This document shows positions 43,418 through 52,095 of a stretch of 64,000 nucleotides of DNA, piece after piece (the stretch's first letter is position 1; each line of letters begins with the position of its first letter). This stretch comes from Streptomyces sp. NBC_00390 (GTDB lineage: Bacteria > Actinomycetota > Actinomycetes > Streptomycetales > Streptomycetaceae). The notes under the pieces were generated by a model, which was not told the origin of the DNA, did no database searches, and saw only the letters and a list, made by a program, of their open reading frames with translations. The stretch is from the NCBI RefSeq assembly GCF_036057275.1, contig NZ_CP107945.1:4774001-4838000 (forward strand), given 5' to 3'. Made by a program: the position numbers and the translations under genes.

Positions 43418-44185
43418 ATGCACCTCGCCGACCGTCCCGCACGCCGCCGTCTCAGCGCCGCCCTGGACAACCTTGCCGTCACCTTCCGCGGCATGACGGC
43501 GCGTCCGGACGAGCACAACTGCGAGTGTCACTGGGGCAGTCCAGAGGAGCTCTCCCTTCTGAAGACGCCGGACGTGGAGCTGGAGCCGGATCTCCTGCGC
43601 CGGACCTGGCAGGCCATCGACTGGACCGATCACGCGGCTGTGCTGCGCCGCGTCCTGCCGCAGTTTGCCGCGGTCCTGGTCGCCGGTCGCGCGGAACCCC
43701 TGTTCGGACTGGAAGAGGCCGGGTACTCCTTCGCCCGCGGCCGCTGGCAGCAGTGGCCTGAGGACCACGCCGGTCCGGTACGCGAGTTTCTGCATGCCTG
43801 GTGGGCGCACAGCCTCACCGAGCCGGATCCGGTCGTCCCGGCGCACCAGGTCTTCGTGATGTGTGCAGAGGCATCCGGAACGGTCCGCCCCTGGCTCGCC
43901 GAATGGGAGAAGCAGACCGGGTACCTCAGCGAACGGCGCCTCGCCGAGGCGGCGGCGGAATGGGAGTACGAGCTCCTGGGAGACAGCCTGCCGTGGAGCG
44001 TCGGCTGGTACGAGCACGACGCGGAGGAGATGCGCGCCGAATTGGTCGCCTGGCTCCTCGACCACGCTGCAGTGCGGCTCCGCGCGTCGGGCGCATCGTC
44101 GGATCTGCAGCACCGGATACGGCTGCTCGGACTCACCGGCGAGGACCGCTGGACGGATGCGCACTGGCCCGGCCACCGCTACTGA
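43418..44185 (+). CDS. Hypothetical protein, Trp-rich, helical
   Basis: 255 residues from ATG 43418. It opens with MHLADRPARRRLSAALDNLAVTFRG and carries CECHWGSPEELSLLKTPDVELEPDLLRRTWQAIDW, then helical stretches with many Trp residues (HAWWAHSL, PWLAEWEKQTGYLSERRLAEAAAEWEYEL). The CECHWG motif suggests a small metal site. I know no family name; similar proteins occur singly in Streptomyces genomes. It has good codon bias and is complete. It may have its own promoter after the terminator at 43101-43142. Confidence 0.6.
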   Translation: MHLADRPARRRLSAALDNLAVTFRGMTARPDEHNCECHWGSPEELSLLKTPDVELEPDLLRRTWQAIDWTDHAAVLRRVLPQFAAVLVAGRAEPLFGLEEAGYSFARGRWQQWPEDHAGPVREFLHAWWAHSLTEPDPVVPAHQVFVMCAEASGTVRPWLAEWEKQTGYLSERRLAEAAAEWEYELLGDSLPWSVGWYEHDAEEMRAELVAWLLDHAAVRLRASGASSDLQHRIRLLGLTGEDRWTDAHWPGHRY

Positions 44186-44324
44186 CGACCAGCGGGCGCG
44201 ACCTCGGTACCGTACCGCGTAGCCAGCGGCGTGTGTCGATGCGCTACTTGGCTGCGAAGAGGCCGGGCGTAGGGACTAAATCAGTAGCCGAAGAAGTGTC
44301 CAGCGGTCGTGTCCGGGCGGCTCC

Positions 44325-44543
44325 ATGTGGCCACCCGACTCCAACATCATCGGGACGAAGGTCGGCGGCTGGCCCGCCTGGAGGCAGCCTGCCGACTGGC
44401 CGAACTGCAAGAGCTGACACCGCATGGAGCACCTTCTGACCATCACCGGCGACATACAGTTGGGCGACTGCGGCGGCGTCTACTTCTTCCATTGCCGCCA
44501 GTGCCCCGCCTTCCCGTGGGACTGGCGCTTCGACTGCCACTGA
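44325..44543 (+). pseudogene. C-terminal remnant of a DUF1963/YwqG-like protein
   Basis: The frame from 44325 reads MWPPDSNIIGTKVGGWPAWRQPADWPNC, then meets a TGA at 44415, and goes on in the same frame as MEHLLTITGDIQLGDCGGVYFFHCRQCPAFPWDWRFDCH to the stop at 44541. The G-KVGGWPxW and LGDxGxVYFFxCxxC parts are the last two signatures of DUF1963-type proteins. The N-terminal two thirds are gone, and about 10-20 residues around the stop are missing. It is a decayed gene, not expressed as a whole. Confidence 0.6.
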
Positions 44544-44592
44544 CAGCTGAGGTCGGTGGATTCTCAATGGGGCGAGTCAACCCCTCAACGAT

Positions 44593-44648
44593 CTTGAAAA
44601 CCGTCGTGACAGCGATGTTACCGCGGGTTCAAATCCCACACCCACCGC
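44593..44648 (+). pseudogene. 3' half of a tRNA-Ser(TGA) gene (attachment-site remnant)
   Basis: The sequence starts at the anticodon loop CTTGAAA (anticodon TGA), followed by the stem strand ACCGT, the long class II variable arm (ACAGCGATGTTACCG) and a T-arm with TTCAAAT, ending in CCCACCGC. The T-stem has one mismatch (GCGGG opposite CCCAC), so it has drifted from a functional tRNA. The 5' half is absent. A hairpin follows at 44655-44689. Confidence 0.75.
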
Positions 44649-44654
44649 ACGTGA

Positions 44655-44689
44655 ACGGCCCCTGACCAGCCATCTCAGTCGGGGGCCGT
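44655..44689 (+). terminator. Hairpin after the tRNA-Ser remnant
   Basis: ACGGCCCCTGAC (44655-44666) pairs with GTCGGGGGCCGT (44678-44689), eleven Watson-Crick pairs and one G-T, around an 11-base loop. Its position seven bases after the tRNA remnant suggests it is the old tRNA terminator. Confidence 0.55.
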
Positions 44690-44809
44690 CGGCGTCCGCC
44701 CACCGTGATCGCCCGGTGTTACCCGTGATTTCCCGCTCGTTCGGGCACGGGAGGGGCATGCTTCCCATCACCTGAGCCCGGCAGTCTCCTGGGCTGCGAA
44801 ACTCTCCGA

Positions 44810-45175
44810 GTGAGCTATCCCGCGACAGACGAGCTGTCCTCCCCCGAGCGCGCCTTCATGATCAATGCGACCGAGATCGACATCCTTCCCGGTGTCTGGG
44901 CCGACCTCGATGAGCCGCTGGCGTCCGGGCGTGCCGCGGACCTTGTCCCGATCCTCCTGTCTCTTGTCGACAGGGGATGGATCGAGGTGTCCCGGGTCAT
45001 CCCCTGGACGGCACCCGATGAGGCTGCGGGATTCCAGCCCGGTCCCACCATCCCGAAGCGGGCCCTTCCTACTCTTCTGTCGGACGCCGAGAACTGGGAG
45101 TACCTGCAATCTGGCGAGTGGTTGGGATGCCTGACATTGACCCTCACCGAGGCAGGACAACAGATCCCTCGATGA
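44810..45175 (+). CDS. Hypothetical conserved small protein
   Basis: 121 residues from GTG 44810. It reads SYPATDELSSPERAFMINATEIDILPGVWADLDEPL, then LVPILLSLVDRGWIEVSRVIPWTAPDEAAGF and WEYLQSGEWLGCLTLTLTEAG. The LILLxLVDRGWIEV part looks like a small winged-helix. It seems a genuine conserved Streptomyces protein, but I do not recognise its function. It may be an immunity or regulatory protein given the surroundings. The gene lies between the Ser and Ile tRNA remnants. Confidence 0.6.
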   Translation: MSYPATDELSSPERAFMINATEIDILPGVWADLDEPLASGRAADLVPILLSLVDRGWIEVSRVIPWTAPDEAAGFQPGPTIPKRALPTLLSDAENWEYLQSGEWLGCLTLTLTEAGQQIPR

Positions 45176-45241
45176 CTCGTGGTCAGCGACACGGTCGGCG
45201 GAGTTCTTGATGGCTGAAGCCCGATGGTTGGCTCGCCCGTG

Positions 45242-45273
45242 GGATTTGAACCTGTGGCCTCATCCTTATCAGG
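45242..45273 (-). pseudogene. Fragment of a tRNA-Ile(GAT) gene (attachment-site remnant)
   Basis: On the minus strand it begins at the loop CTGATAA (anticodon GAT), then has stem strand GGATG, variable loop AGGCC and T-arm start ACAGG-TTCAAAT-CC. After this it diverges from a functional tRNA, so the last T-stem bases and the acceptor are replaced. The preceding bases do not pair with GGATG. It is the fourth different tRNA represented by a 3' piece in this region. Confidence 0.7.
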
Positions 45274-45392
45274 TCGGTCCCACATCCCCGCTACGCCAGG
45301 GGATGCAGCCGGTTCACCGGCCGCGGTGGTCGTTGGTCATCGGCCGTAACCGCCGGTGTTTGCCGCTGTTGGTGTCAAGCGCTGATGTCAGC

Positions 45393-45775
45393 TCAGCTTG
45401 GACGGCAGGCAGCGATCAATGTGGCCAGCATGCCTACGGGGTCGTGCAAAGAGCGTGCGCCGTCAGTGACCACGCGGCGGGTGCCCGGGTCGATCGGGTC
45501 GGTGTCGGCCCAGGAAGGGGAGCCGATTCCGAATTCCACCTCCAGCCCGGAGGGGGTTGCGAAACGGCCCTCCAGGAGCACGCCCCATCGCTGCGTCCTG
45601 ATGGGCGTCGGCATGCCGAGGTCTCGCGCCCAGTCCTCGCCGTCGTAGAGGCCGGGCTCGGTGGTGAGCAGAGTCAGGTCGACGTCCGAGTCGGGTCGGG
45701 CAGCGCCACGGGCACAGGAGCCGACCAACAACAGGCCGGTGATGTCCTCGCGGGCGGCGGCCGATCCGCGACCCG
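45393..45775 (-). pseudogene. Nucleotidyltransferase-domain protein, N-terminally truncated
   Basis: The frame ending at 45393 encodes ITGLLLVGSCARGAARPDSDVDLTLLTTEPG, a minimal nucleotidyltransferase core with the GSxxxG and DxD metal motifs intact, then WARDLGMPTPIRTQRWGVLLEGRFATPSGLEVEFGIGSPSW. The usual N-terminal helix and start are absent; an in-frame codon at 45731 exists without a ribosome site. Upstream the sequence runs into a transposase fragment in another frame. Related proteins act in MNT-type toxin-antitoxin pairs or modify antibiotics. It might still be made from an internal start. Confidence 0.55.
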
Positions 45776-45824
45776 CTTGCGGCCCCCGCCCGGACGCCGC
45801 ACCCGACCCAGAGGCCCCTCACCC

Positions 45825-46020
45825 GCCTCAAGTTCGAACACGCCTTGCGGACCGTCGTCTCGCTGACCGCAGCGGCCTGTGCCACCGCCCGGACACCGCC
45901 GTGCCCCAGGCCCCGGGCCTCTGCAGCCATCAACAACCGCCGCTGCCGCTCGTCCAGATGCGGGAGCAACACCGCGAACTTCACGGCGAGTTGGTCACGA
46001 GTCTCATCCGGGATGCGCAT
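45825..46020 (-). pseudogene. N-terminal fragment of an ISAzo13-type transposase
   Basis: From 46020 the frame reads MRIPDETRDQLAVKFAVLLPHLDERQRRLLMAAEARGLGHGGVRAVAQAAAVSETTVRKACSNL, which is the helix-turn-helix N-terminus of ISAzo13-family transposases. After about 65 residues it breaks off into the nucleotidyltransferase remnant. No DDE domain is left. The 621 bases beyond (46021-46641) hold no recognisable gene or inverted end. Confidence 0.65.
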
Positions 46021-46641
46021 ACCACACCAGCGAGCCTCAGGGCGGGAAGCAACACCTTGATTCCCTGCAAGCCCTTAGCTTGCCCTTGCTCTGTTCGGAA
46101 CCGGAACTGCTGCGCCTGGGTCGCCTCCCGGCGCCTCCAACTGCCGTACGGCGAGTGCCAGCAGCGCATGGTCGGAACCGGTGGTCGCGCAGAGGCGTGC
46201 TGTGCTACCTGCGAAGTTCATCCGACGCTGCTGGAGCCGGGTGCTCGCCGGCTGCTGGGGGCGAGTGGGTATGTCGCGAAGCAGAAAGATCACGGTCATG
46301 GTGGTTGTGCTCGCGTTGACGGTGTAGACGCTGTTCTTCTGCCTCTAACCTAGGAGGTCGTTTTCATCCGCGAAGTCTGTTTGGTCCACACTCGTTCCAG
46401 TGTCGAGGCGCGACTCCCGAGGCGTCGATGCACCAACGCGGCTGGCGAGAGTCTGCGGGAGCCCGCATCGTCAGTCTCATCCCGTGAAGCCTGTCTCGCT
46501 CCCAGATGTATCTATAGCTGCGACTACTCTCGCTGCACCGCGCACGAACCCGATACGCGTGAGGTGCGAGTGCAGCACCGAGGCGCGTGAAGCGGTGCAA
46601 ACTGGATGAAAACGACCTCTCGGCGCGGCCGTCTGTGTCCC

Positions 46642-47835
46642 TCAGTCCTTCCTACCCTTCCCTCCGCCCTTCTTCGGAGGCTCTTCCTTCTCTTCTTCGT
46701 CCTTGTCGTCGTCAAACGAGGATGACGACAGGCCGGGAGAAGGCGTGGCCGACGTGGTGTCCGAGAGCCGAGCCTCACTGGGGGGCGTAGAGGTGGAGGG
46801 CACTGCGCTGCCCGGAGAAGGAGAGGAGGGGTCGCCCTCGCCGGAAGTCACAGAAGCGCCGATGACGGCTGCCATAGCGAACGCGACGGCTCCGGCGACA
46901 CCGATCACGGCTTTGGACGGCGTCCCGGTGGGCCGGGAACGCGACGGTCGAAGCGGGTGCGCCGGGGCTGGGGGGATGGGAGGGAAGGCCTGGGGCGCCG
47001 TGCTGGTCGTCGGCGCCTGGTCCGAGTGCGCTTCCACGGCGGCGAGCCAGCCCGCTGCCTGCTCGGCGGTCGGGCGTTGCACGGGGTCCTTGGCAAGCAG
47101 GAGCAGGAGGTGGTCAGCCAGTGATCGCGGTATCTCGGGGCGCAGATGGTCGGGCGGGACGGGGGCGGCGCTGACGTGCTGCTGGACGACGGCCGGTGTG
47201 TTCTCACCGAGGAACGGGGGGCGGCCGGTGAGCAGTTCGTACAGCACGCAGCCCAGTGCGTAGACGTCCGAGGCGGGCAGGGCGGGGCGTCCCACGGCGC
47301 GTTCGGGTGCCAGGTAGGAGCCGGTGCCCAGGATCTTGCCGGTTGCGGTGGGGGTGTGGGAAGCGTCGTCGGCGAAGCGCGCGATCCCGAAGTCGGTGAT
47401 CTTCACGATTCGGTTGGTGGTGAGCATGATGTTGCCGGGCTTGATGTCGCGGTGGATCACGCCTTGAAGGTGCGCCGCGGACAGGCCTGCCGCCATCTGA
47501 GCGCCGATCGCGCCGGCCTCCTGGGGATCCAGGAGCCCGTGCACGGCCAGTTCCTGGGCCAGGCTCCAGCCATCGACCAGCTCCATCACCAGGTAGAACC
47601 GGCCGTCGTGGCAGCCGGAGTCGTACATGCTGACCAAGTGGGGGTGGTTGAGGCGGGCCGCAGTCTGCGCCTCCATCCGGAAACGCTCGGCAGCCGCGTC
47701 GTCATCGTCCGCGCGGAGCAGCTTCACCGCCACCGGCCGGTCCAGCGCCTGGTCGGTGGCGCGCCAGACCTCGCCCATGGCACCGCGCCCCAGCGGCTCG
47801 TCCAGCCGATACCGCTCCGCAACCAGCACACCCAC
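46642..47835 (-). CDS. Ser/Thr protein kinase with single membrane helix and charged tail
   Basis: 397 residues from GTG 47835 (GGAAGGCGA six bases before). The kinase domain spans about 9-265: GRGAMGEVW, catalytic Lys38 in VAVKLLRA, HRDIKPGNIML, DFGIARF and LAPERAVGR, all as in active Hanks-type kinases. A Pro-rich linker leads to one membrane helix (AVIGVAGAVAFAMAAVIGASV), and the outside is only a Ser/Pro-rich stretch ending in an acidic then basic tail (FDDDKDEEEKEEPPKKGGGKGRKD). There is no PASTA sensor. The divergent gene encodes a peptidoglycan transpeptidase, a likely functional partner or target. Confidence 0.88.
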   Translation of the reverse strand: MGVLVAERYRLDEPLGRGAMGEVWRATDQALDRPVAVKLLRADDDDAAAERFRMEAQTAARLNHPHLVSMYDSGCHDGRFYLVMELVDGWSLAQELAVHGLLDPQEAGAIGAQMAAGLSAAHLQGVIHRDIKPGNIMLTTNRIVKITDFGIARFADDASHTPTATGKILGTGSYLAPERAVGRPALPASDVYALGCVLYELLTGRPPFLGENTPAVVQQHVSAAPVPPDHLRPEIPRSLADHLLLLLAKDPVQRPTAEQAAGWLAAVEAHSDQAPTTSTAPQAFPPIPPAPAHPLRPSRSRPTGTPSKAVIGVAGAVAFAMAAVIGASVTSGEGDPSSPSPGSAVPSTSTPPSEARLSDTTSATPSPGLSSSSFDDDKDEEEKEEPPKKGGGKGRKD

Positions 47836-48241
47836 ACTCGCCTTCCGACCGCGGCGACGCCGGCAGGCGCAGCCAGCCAATGTGACATGGGAGCTTCCGG
47901 CGGCGCAGCGGGCGCCGCACTCCTGCCACACCGCGTAGAAGAGCAAGGGGCAGGCAGGCGACGGGGGGACGCCCGGCCTGCCCCTTGCGTGGATGCCCGC
48001 ACGGGGGGAACGGGCACCACACCCGACCTTGCGCAGTCGGGCTCCTTTCATAACTGCGCGGGGAGCGCCGTTAACGTCACACCCTCCGCGCCGACGGGGC
48101 AGATGATGGTGCGGCCTGCCAGCGCGAAGCCGACCTGGTGGCCGTGCTGCGGGCGCGGGCTGAGTGGTTGACCCTGGCCGCGCCGCCCCTATGGTGGGGC
48201 CTCGGTGAGGAGTCTGGGGAGCGGGGATCAGCGGAGGACTT

Positions 48242-49927
48242 GTGGGCAAGAGAAGGCGCGCCGCGCGCAGCAGAACGAACCCCGCCGTGATCGGCGGGGT
48301 GGTCGCGGTGATCGTGGGCGGTGCGGGGTTCGCCGCGTACAGCATGTACAGCGGCGACGCGCCAGGCGAGGAAAGCTCGGCCGACGGCACTGCGAAGACA
48401 CTCACAGCACGCCCAGTGACGGCCGCGGAGGTCCGGGCCACGGCCGACGGGTTCCTCACCGCCTGGCAGCGGGGCGACGCCGCGAGCGCCGCCGCGTACA
48501 CGGACCGGACAGCGGCAGCACGGGCCGCGCTGTCCGGGTACCGCAAGGACGCGCACATCGACGAGGTGACGCTGACCCGCGGCAAGACGTCCGGGCCGAA
48601 GGTGACGTTCAGGGTCTCGGCCACGGTCTCGTACAAGGGGAAGAGTAAGCCCCTCACCTACGACTCCGAGCTCAGAGTCGTCCGGGCCGAGGACGGCAAG
48701 CCACTGGTCGGCTGGCAGTCGTCCGTCGTGCACCCGGACCTGAAGGAGGACGACAGGCTGGTCACGGGCGAGGCCGGGGACCCGCCGGTCAAGGCAGTGG
48801 ACCGGAACGGCGCGGAGCTCACCACGGCGAAGTACCCCTCGCTCGGCACCGTCCTGGACGGCCTGCGGGAGAAGTACGGCAGAAAGGCCGGGGGTACGGC
48901 GGGGGTCGAGCTGCGGGTGGTCAGCGGGGACAGCGCGAAGAAGAGGGAGAAGGGCGCGCAGGAGAGGGAGGGCACGCCCCCCGGCAAGACGCTGCTGACG
49001 GTGTCCAAGGGCATACCCGGAACGCTGCGGACCACGCTCAGCGCGACCGCGCAGGCGGCTGCCGAGCACGAAGTGGGCGAACGCGAGCGGGCGTCTGTTG
49101 TTGTCATGAGGCCGTCGACGGGCGAGATCCTCGCGGCGGCCAATTCGAGCCATGGCTTCAACACGGCGCTCCAGGGGTCCCTGGCGCCCGGCTCCACCAT
49201 GAAGATCGTGACTGCGTCGATGCTGCTGGAGAAGGACCTCACATCGATCGACAAGCAGCATCCGTGCCCAAAGTACGCGTCGTACGGCGGATGGAAGTTC
49301 CAGAACGTGGAGAAATTCGAGATCAAGAACGGTACGTTCCGTTCGAGCTTTGCTGCCTCCTGTAACACCGCCTTCATCACGCAGGCCGAGAAGCTCGACG
49401 ACTACGATCTGACCAAGCAGGCCCAGCAGGTCTTCGGGCTGGGCCTGAACAACTGGTCGACAGGGGTGTCCAGCTTCGACGGAGCGGTGCCGGTGCAGAG
49501 CAATGCGCAGATGGCGGCATCGCTCATCGGGCAGGGCGGGGTACGGATGAACCCGCTCAATGTCGCGTCCATCATCTCCACGGCCAAGACCGGCATCTTC
49601 CGGCAGCCGTATCTGGTCTCGCCCGACGTCGACGACCGCACGCTCGCGACGGCCCAGCGCAAGCTGGACGCGTCCGCGCAGACTCAGCTGCACGCACTGC
49701 TGAGCTACACCGCGACGTCGGGCTCCGCCGCCGAGGCCATGGCCGGCCTGGGCTCGGACATCGGAGGCAAGACGGGCTCGGCCGAGGTCGACGGCCAGAA
49801 GAAACCCAACGGCTGGTTCACCGCGTGGCGCGGCGACCTGGCCGCGGCGGCGGTGGTGCAACAGGGTGGGCGCGGAGGCGAGTCAGCGGGGCCGCTGGTG
49901 GCAGCGGTACTCCGGGCCGGTGGCTGA
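48242..49927 (+). CDS. Penicillin-binding protein (transpeptidase) with NTF2-like N-terminal domain
   Basis: 561 residues from GTG 48242. One membrane helix lies near residues 15-34, followed by an NTF2-like MecA_N-type domain (VRATADGFLTAWQRGDAASAAAYT) up to about residue 140 and a short dimerisation part. The transpeptidase domain has Ser318-Thr-Met-Lys321, Ser373-Cys-Asn375 and Lys510-Thr-Gly512, so it should cross-link peptidoglycan and bind beta-lactams. Many actinomycete PBPs of this size lie near Ser/Thr kinases; the kinase at 46642-47835 is divergent, with about 400 bases of shared upstream sequence. Confidence 0.9.
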   Translation: MGKRRRAARSRTNPAVIGGVVAVIVGGAGFAAYSMYSGDAPGEESSADGTAKTLTARPVTAAEVRATADGFLTAWQRGDAASAAAYTDRTAAARAALSGYRKDAHIDEVTLTRGKTSGPKVTFRVSATVSYKGKSKPLTYDSELRVVRAEDGKPLVGWQSSVVHPDLKEDDRLVTGEAGDPPVKAVDRNGAELTTAKYPSLGTVLDGLREKYGRKAGGTAGVELRVVSGDSAKKREKGAQEREGTPPGKTLLTVSKGIPGTLRTTLSATAQAAAEHEVGERERASVVVMRPSTGEILAAANSSHGFNTALQGSLAPGSTMKIVTASMLLEKDLTSIDKQHPCPKYASYGGWKFQNVEKFEIKNGTFRSSFAASCNTAFITQAEKLDDYDLTKQAQQVFGLGLNNWSTGVSSFDGAVPVQSNAQMAASLIGQGGVRMNPLNVASIISTAKTGIFRQPYLVSPDVDDRTLATAQRKLDASAQTQLHALLSYTATSGSAAEAMAGLGSDIGGKTGSAEVDGQKKPNGWFTAWRGDLAAAAVVQQGGRGGESAGPLVAAVLRAGG

Positions 49928-50307
49928 CGCCCGCGGCGCCGGTGCAGGCGGCGCTGGCCTGCGGCCTGTCCGAGGCGGAGCTTGAGGCTGCGCGGGCGGG
50001 GCATGCGAGTCTGCCGGATGTGGTCTGGGGCAGTTGGGCCGGGCCCGCGAATCGCGCACATACCGGGCCGGGGGCCGTGATGGCAGCCCGAGCAACCTCC
50101 TCCAATTCATCCGGAAAAGTGCCCTGGCGCGCGAACATTTGGGTAAGTGCCTGAATAGGCAGCCATATTTGGGTCATCGCGGATGGTGGTGTAACACGGA
50201 AGCGCATGCGGAACGCAGAAGCAGGCGTAAGCGGGGCGACGACTCAGGCTGAATTTCGACACCTGGAGCGAGCGCGCCGACATGGCACTACGTCGATCGG
50301 ATTTCCT
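49928..50307 (+). other. Gene-free region, nothing recognised
   Basis: The 380 bases between the penicillin-binding protein and the next small membrane protein contain no good coding frame. No clear terminator, repeat or RNA gene was found by eye. Confidence 0.3.
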
Positions 50308-50661
50308 GTGAGCAACATCGACCCGGGTCCCGGATACCAGACGTACAACCAGCCCTCGGGCCCGGACCGCTCCGCGCGCAACCAGGCCGCCGCACGGCGC
50401 ACGGCCCTCACCGTCTGCACGATCGCCGACATCGCGGCAGGTCTGCTTGGCCTGTGGATCCTGTTGTTCCTGCTCGACGCGAACGAAGCGAATGTGTTCG
50501 TCGGGTTTGTGCGGGGAACGGCGGACTGGCTGGCCTGGTGGTCGCAGGACATTTTCACGATGGACACAGAGGGTCTACGAGTTGTCCTTAATTATGGTCT
50601 CCCGGCTGTCATGTATTTGCTGATCGGCCATGGGATCGCCGCCCGGCTCAACCGAGCCTGA
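50308..50661 (+). CDS. Small membrane protein, two helices
   Basis: 117 residues from GTG 50308; the frame extends upstream to 50206 but those residues look non-coding. A 30-residue Gly/Asn/Pro/Tyr-rich N-terminus (GYQTYNQPSGPDRS) precedes two hydrophobic helices (ICTIADIAAGLLGLWILLFLL-like and LRVVLNYGLPAVMYLLIGHGIAARL). Between them a Trp-rich loop (GTADWLAWWSQDIF) may face outside. Family unknown. Such proteins often take part in envelope or division functions, but this is not shown. Confidence 0.6.
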   Translation: MSNIDPGPGYQTYNQPSGPDRSARNQAAARRTALTVCTIADIAAGLLGLWILLFLLDANEANVFVGFVRGTADWLAWWSQDIFTMDTEGLRVVLNYGLPAVMYLLIGHGIAARLNRA

Positions 50662-50759
50662 CAGCGGACCGGCCTTTATCGATCGCCACAAACCGCTGCC
50701 GCCAGTTCCTTCCTCGCCGAGGACCCTGCAGGGAAGTGACGGCAGCCGAAGGACCGACT

Positions 50760-51002
50760 GTGGCACGCACCCCCACTCAAAATGATCACCTGCCGATCTA
50801 TGAGGACCTGGTACGCGAACGCGGTGACGCCGTTGCCGAAGCTCAACTGGCGGCCGAGCACACGCAGCATCAGGCAGCGGAACTACTGACCGACGGGATG
50901 CGGCCCAGCAAGCCCATCGCCGGGACGACCACACCCGAGCTGCTGCGGGTGGTCAGCCGGAGTGGCGCGGGTCGCTGCCGTAGGCGAACTCGGCGCGGAT
51001 AG
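50760..51002 (+). CDS. Small hypothetical protein, helical
   Basis: About 80 residues from GTG 50760. It opens VARTPTQNDHLPIYEDLVRERGDAVAEAQLAAEHTQHQAAELL, a strongly helical, amphipathic stretch, and ends in a basic tail. No clear ribosome site or family. It lies just upstream of the SCO2400-like gene in the same direction. Confidence 0.45.
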   Translation: MARTPTQNDHLPIYEDLVRERGDAVAEAQLAAEHTQHQAAELLTDGMRPSKPIAGTTTPELLRVVSRSGAGRCRRRTRRG

Positions 51003-51182
51003 GTCCGTCTGTCCCGTCCTCACCCAAGGAATCCACGCATGAGCATCACACTGGCTGCACGAAGGCTTTCGAAAGCCTCGTTAGCGTGGCTGACCGCTCG
51101 ATCCCCTGTGCGGGAACGTGACCAGGCCGTGGCCCAGGCGGGCCGACGGCGCAGTCGACCCAGGAAGACCGGAAGACCGCAG

Positions 51183-52043
51183 ATGGATTACTGCTCCTCA
51201 TGTCGTCGGCATCTCAACGGCGCGCTGGTGTGTCCCGGGTGCGGCGCCTTCGCCCCGGACATCGCCCCGCACGCCACCGGCGGCCGCATCGGTTCGGCCC
51301 TGGCGATGACGGGCGCCCCACCGGCCACAACGGCCCACCGGGAATCCACGGCTTCCGGCACGTGGCACGACAGACCCCTGGACAACGAGGCAGAGTTCAG
51401 TGCTGACATGGACGTGGCCCCGTACGCCCCCGCCGCCGAGGCCGAGGACCTGCCGCCCGCGCAGCAGGGGCGGGCGGCACGCCGTCGCCAGCTGGCCCGC
51501 TGGAAGAAGAACAGGCGCCGGGCAGCGGTCGCGAGCGCCGTCGCACTCGTCGGAGGCGGCCTGACCATCGCCACGATGGACCGGCACTCCACGGACCGGG
51601 CACAGGCGGCCACAGTGCCGGACGACCGGAGCATGGGCGCCGCGCAAGAGCAGACGCCTGAGCAGAACCGTCCGGCGTCCACACCAGCCACCGCTCAGCG
51701 CACTCACCCGTCGTCACACACCCCTTCCCAGCCGCAGCCGCAGCCGACGGCGACCAACACCCCGCGACAGCGGTCCCTCGCGGCCCCGCCCCCCACGCCC
51801 CCGCAGATCGCCCGGCCGGATGCCGCCGCGCCTCCCCGTCCGGCTGCGATGTCGACCCCGCAGCCGCAGAGCACCGCCCCGTCCGCCGGCGACACGGCCC
51901 CCGACCGCTCTGACACGACGGCGGAGCAGCCGTCGGCGCCCGCGACCGCCGACAGCACGGACTCGGGCGCGTCCCAGACCGGCCCCGCACTGGTATCGAT
52001 GTCGCCGACGGAGGTCTGCCTGCTCGTGGTGTGCCTCGGCTGA
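51183..52043 (+). CDS. SCO2400-family protein (zinc-ribbon, single membrane helix)
   Basis: 286 residues from ATG 51183; the longer frame from 51039 lacks support. The first 25 residues, MDYCSSCRRHLNGALVCPGCGAFAPDIAP, hold a CxxC...CxxC zinc ribbon and are diagnostic for this Streptomyces family. A charged region, an Arg-rich stretch (ARRRQLARWKKNRRRAA) and a membrane helix near residues 110-132 follow. The remaining 150 residues are Pro/Thr/Ser/Gln-rich and would lie outside, ending in a short hydrophobic CLLVVCLG. The role is unknown; the ribbon points to a cytoplasmic sensor or partner binding. Confidence 0.8.
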   Translation: MDYCSSCRRHLNGALVCPGCGAFAPDIAPHATGGRIGSALAMTGAPPATTAHRESTASGTWHDRPLDNEAEFSADMDVAPYAPAAEAEDLPPAQQGRAARRRQLARWKKNRRRAAVASAVALVGGGLTIATMDRHSTDRAQAATVPDDRSMGAAQEQTPEQNRPASTPATAQRTHPSSHTPSQPQPQPTATNTPRQRSLAAPPPTPPQIARPDAAAPPRPAAMSTPQPQSTAPSAGDTAPDRSDTTAEQPSAPATADSTDSGASQTGPALVSMSPTEVCLLVVCLG

Positions 52044-52095
52044 CCATGCCGACACCCGGCTGTTCCCGGTTGGACGAGCAGGAGGTGTGGCGCAC

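Noticed and set aside
36961-45273. Functional tRNA genes
   Set aside because: The 5' halves and anticodon stems are missing in every case, so none can fold as a tRNA.
46364-46600. Minus-strand 78-codon frame in the gap before the second kinase
   Set aside because: No ribosome site and no protein-like composition; codon third-position bias does not match the genome.
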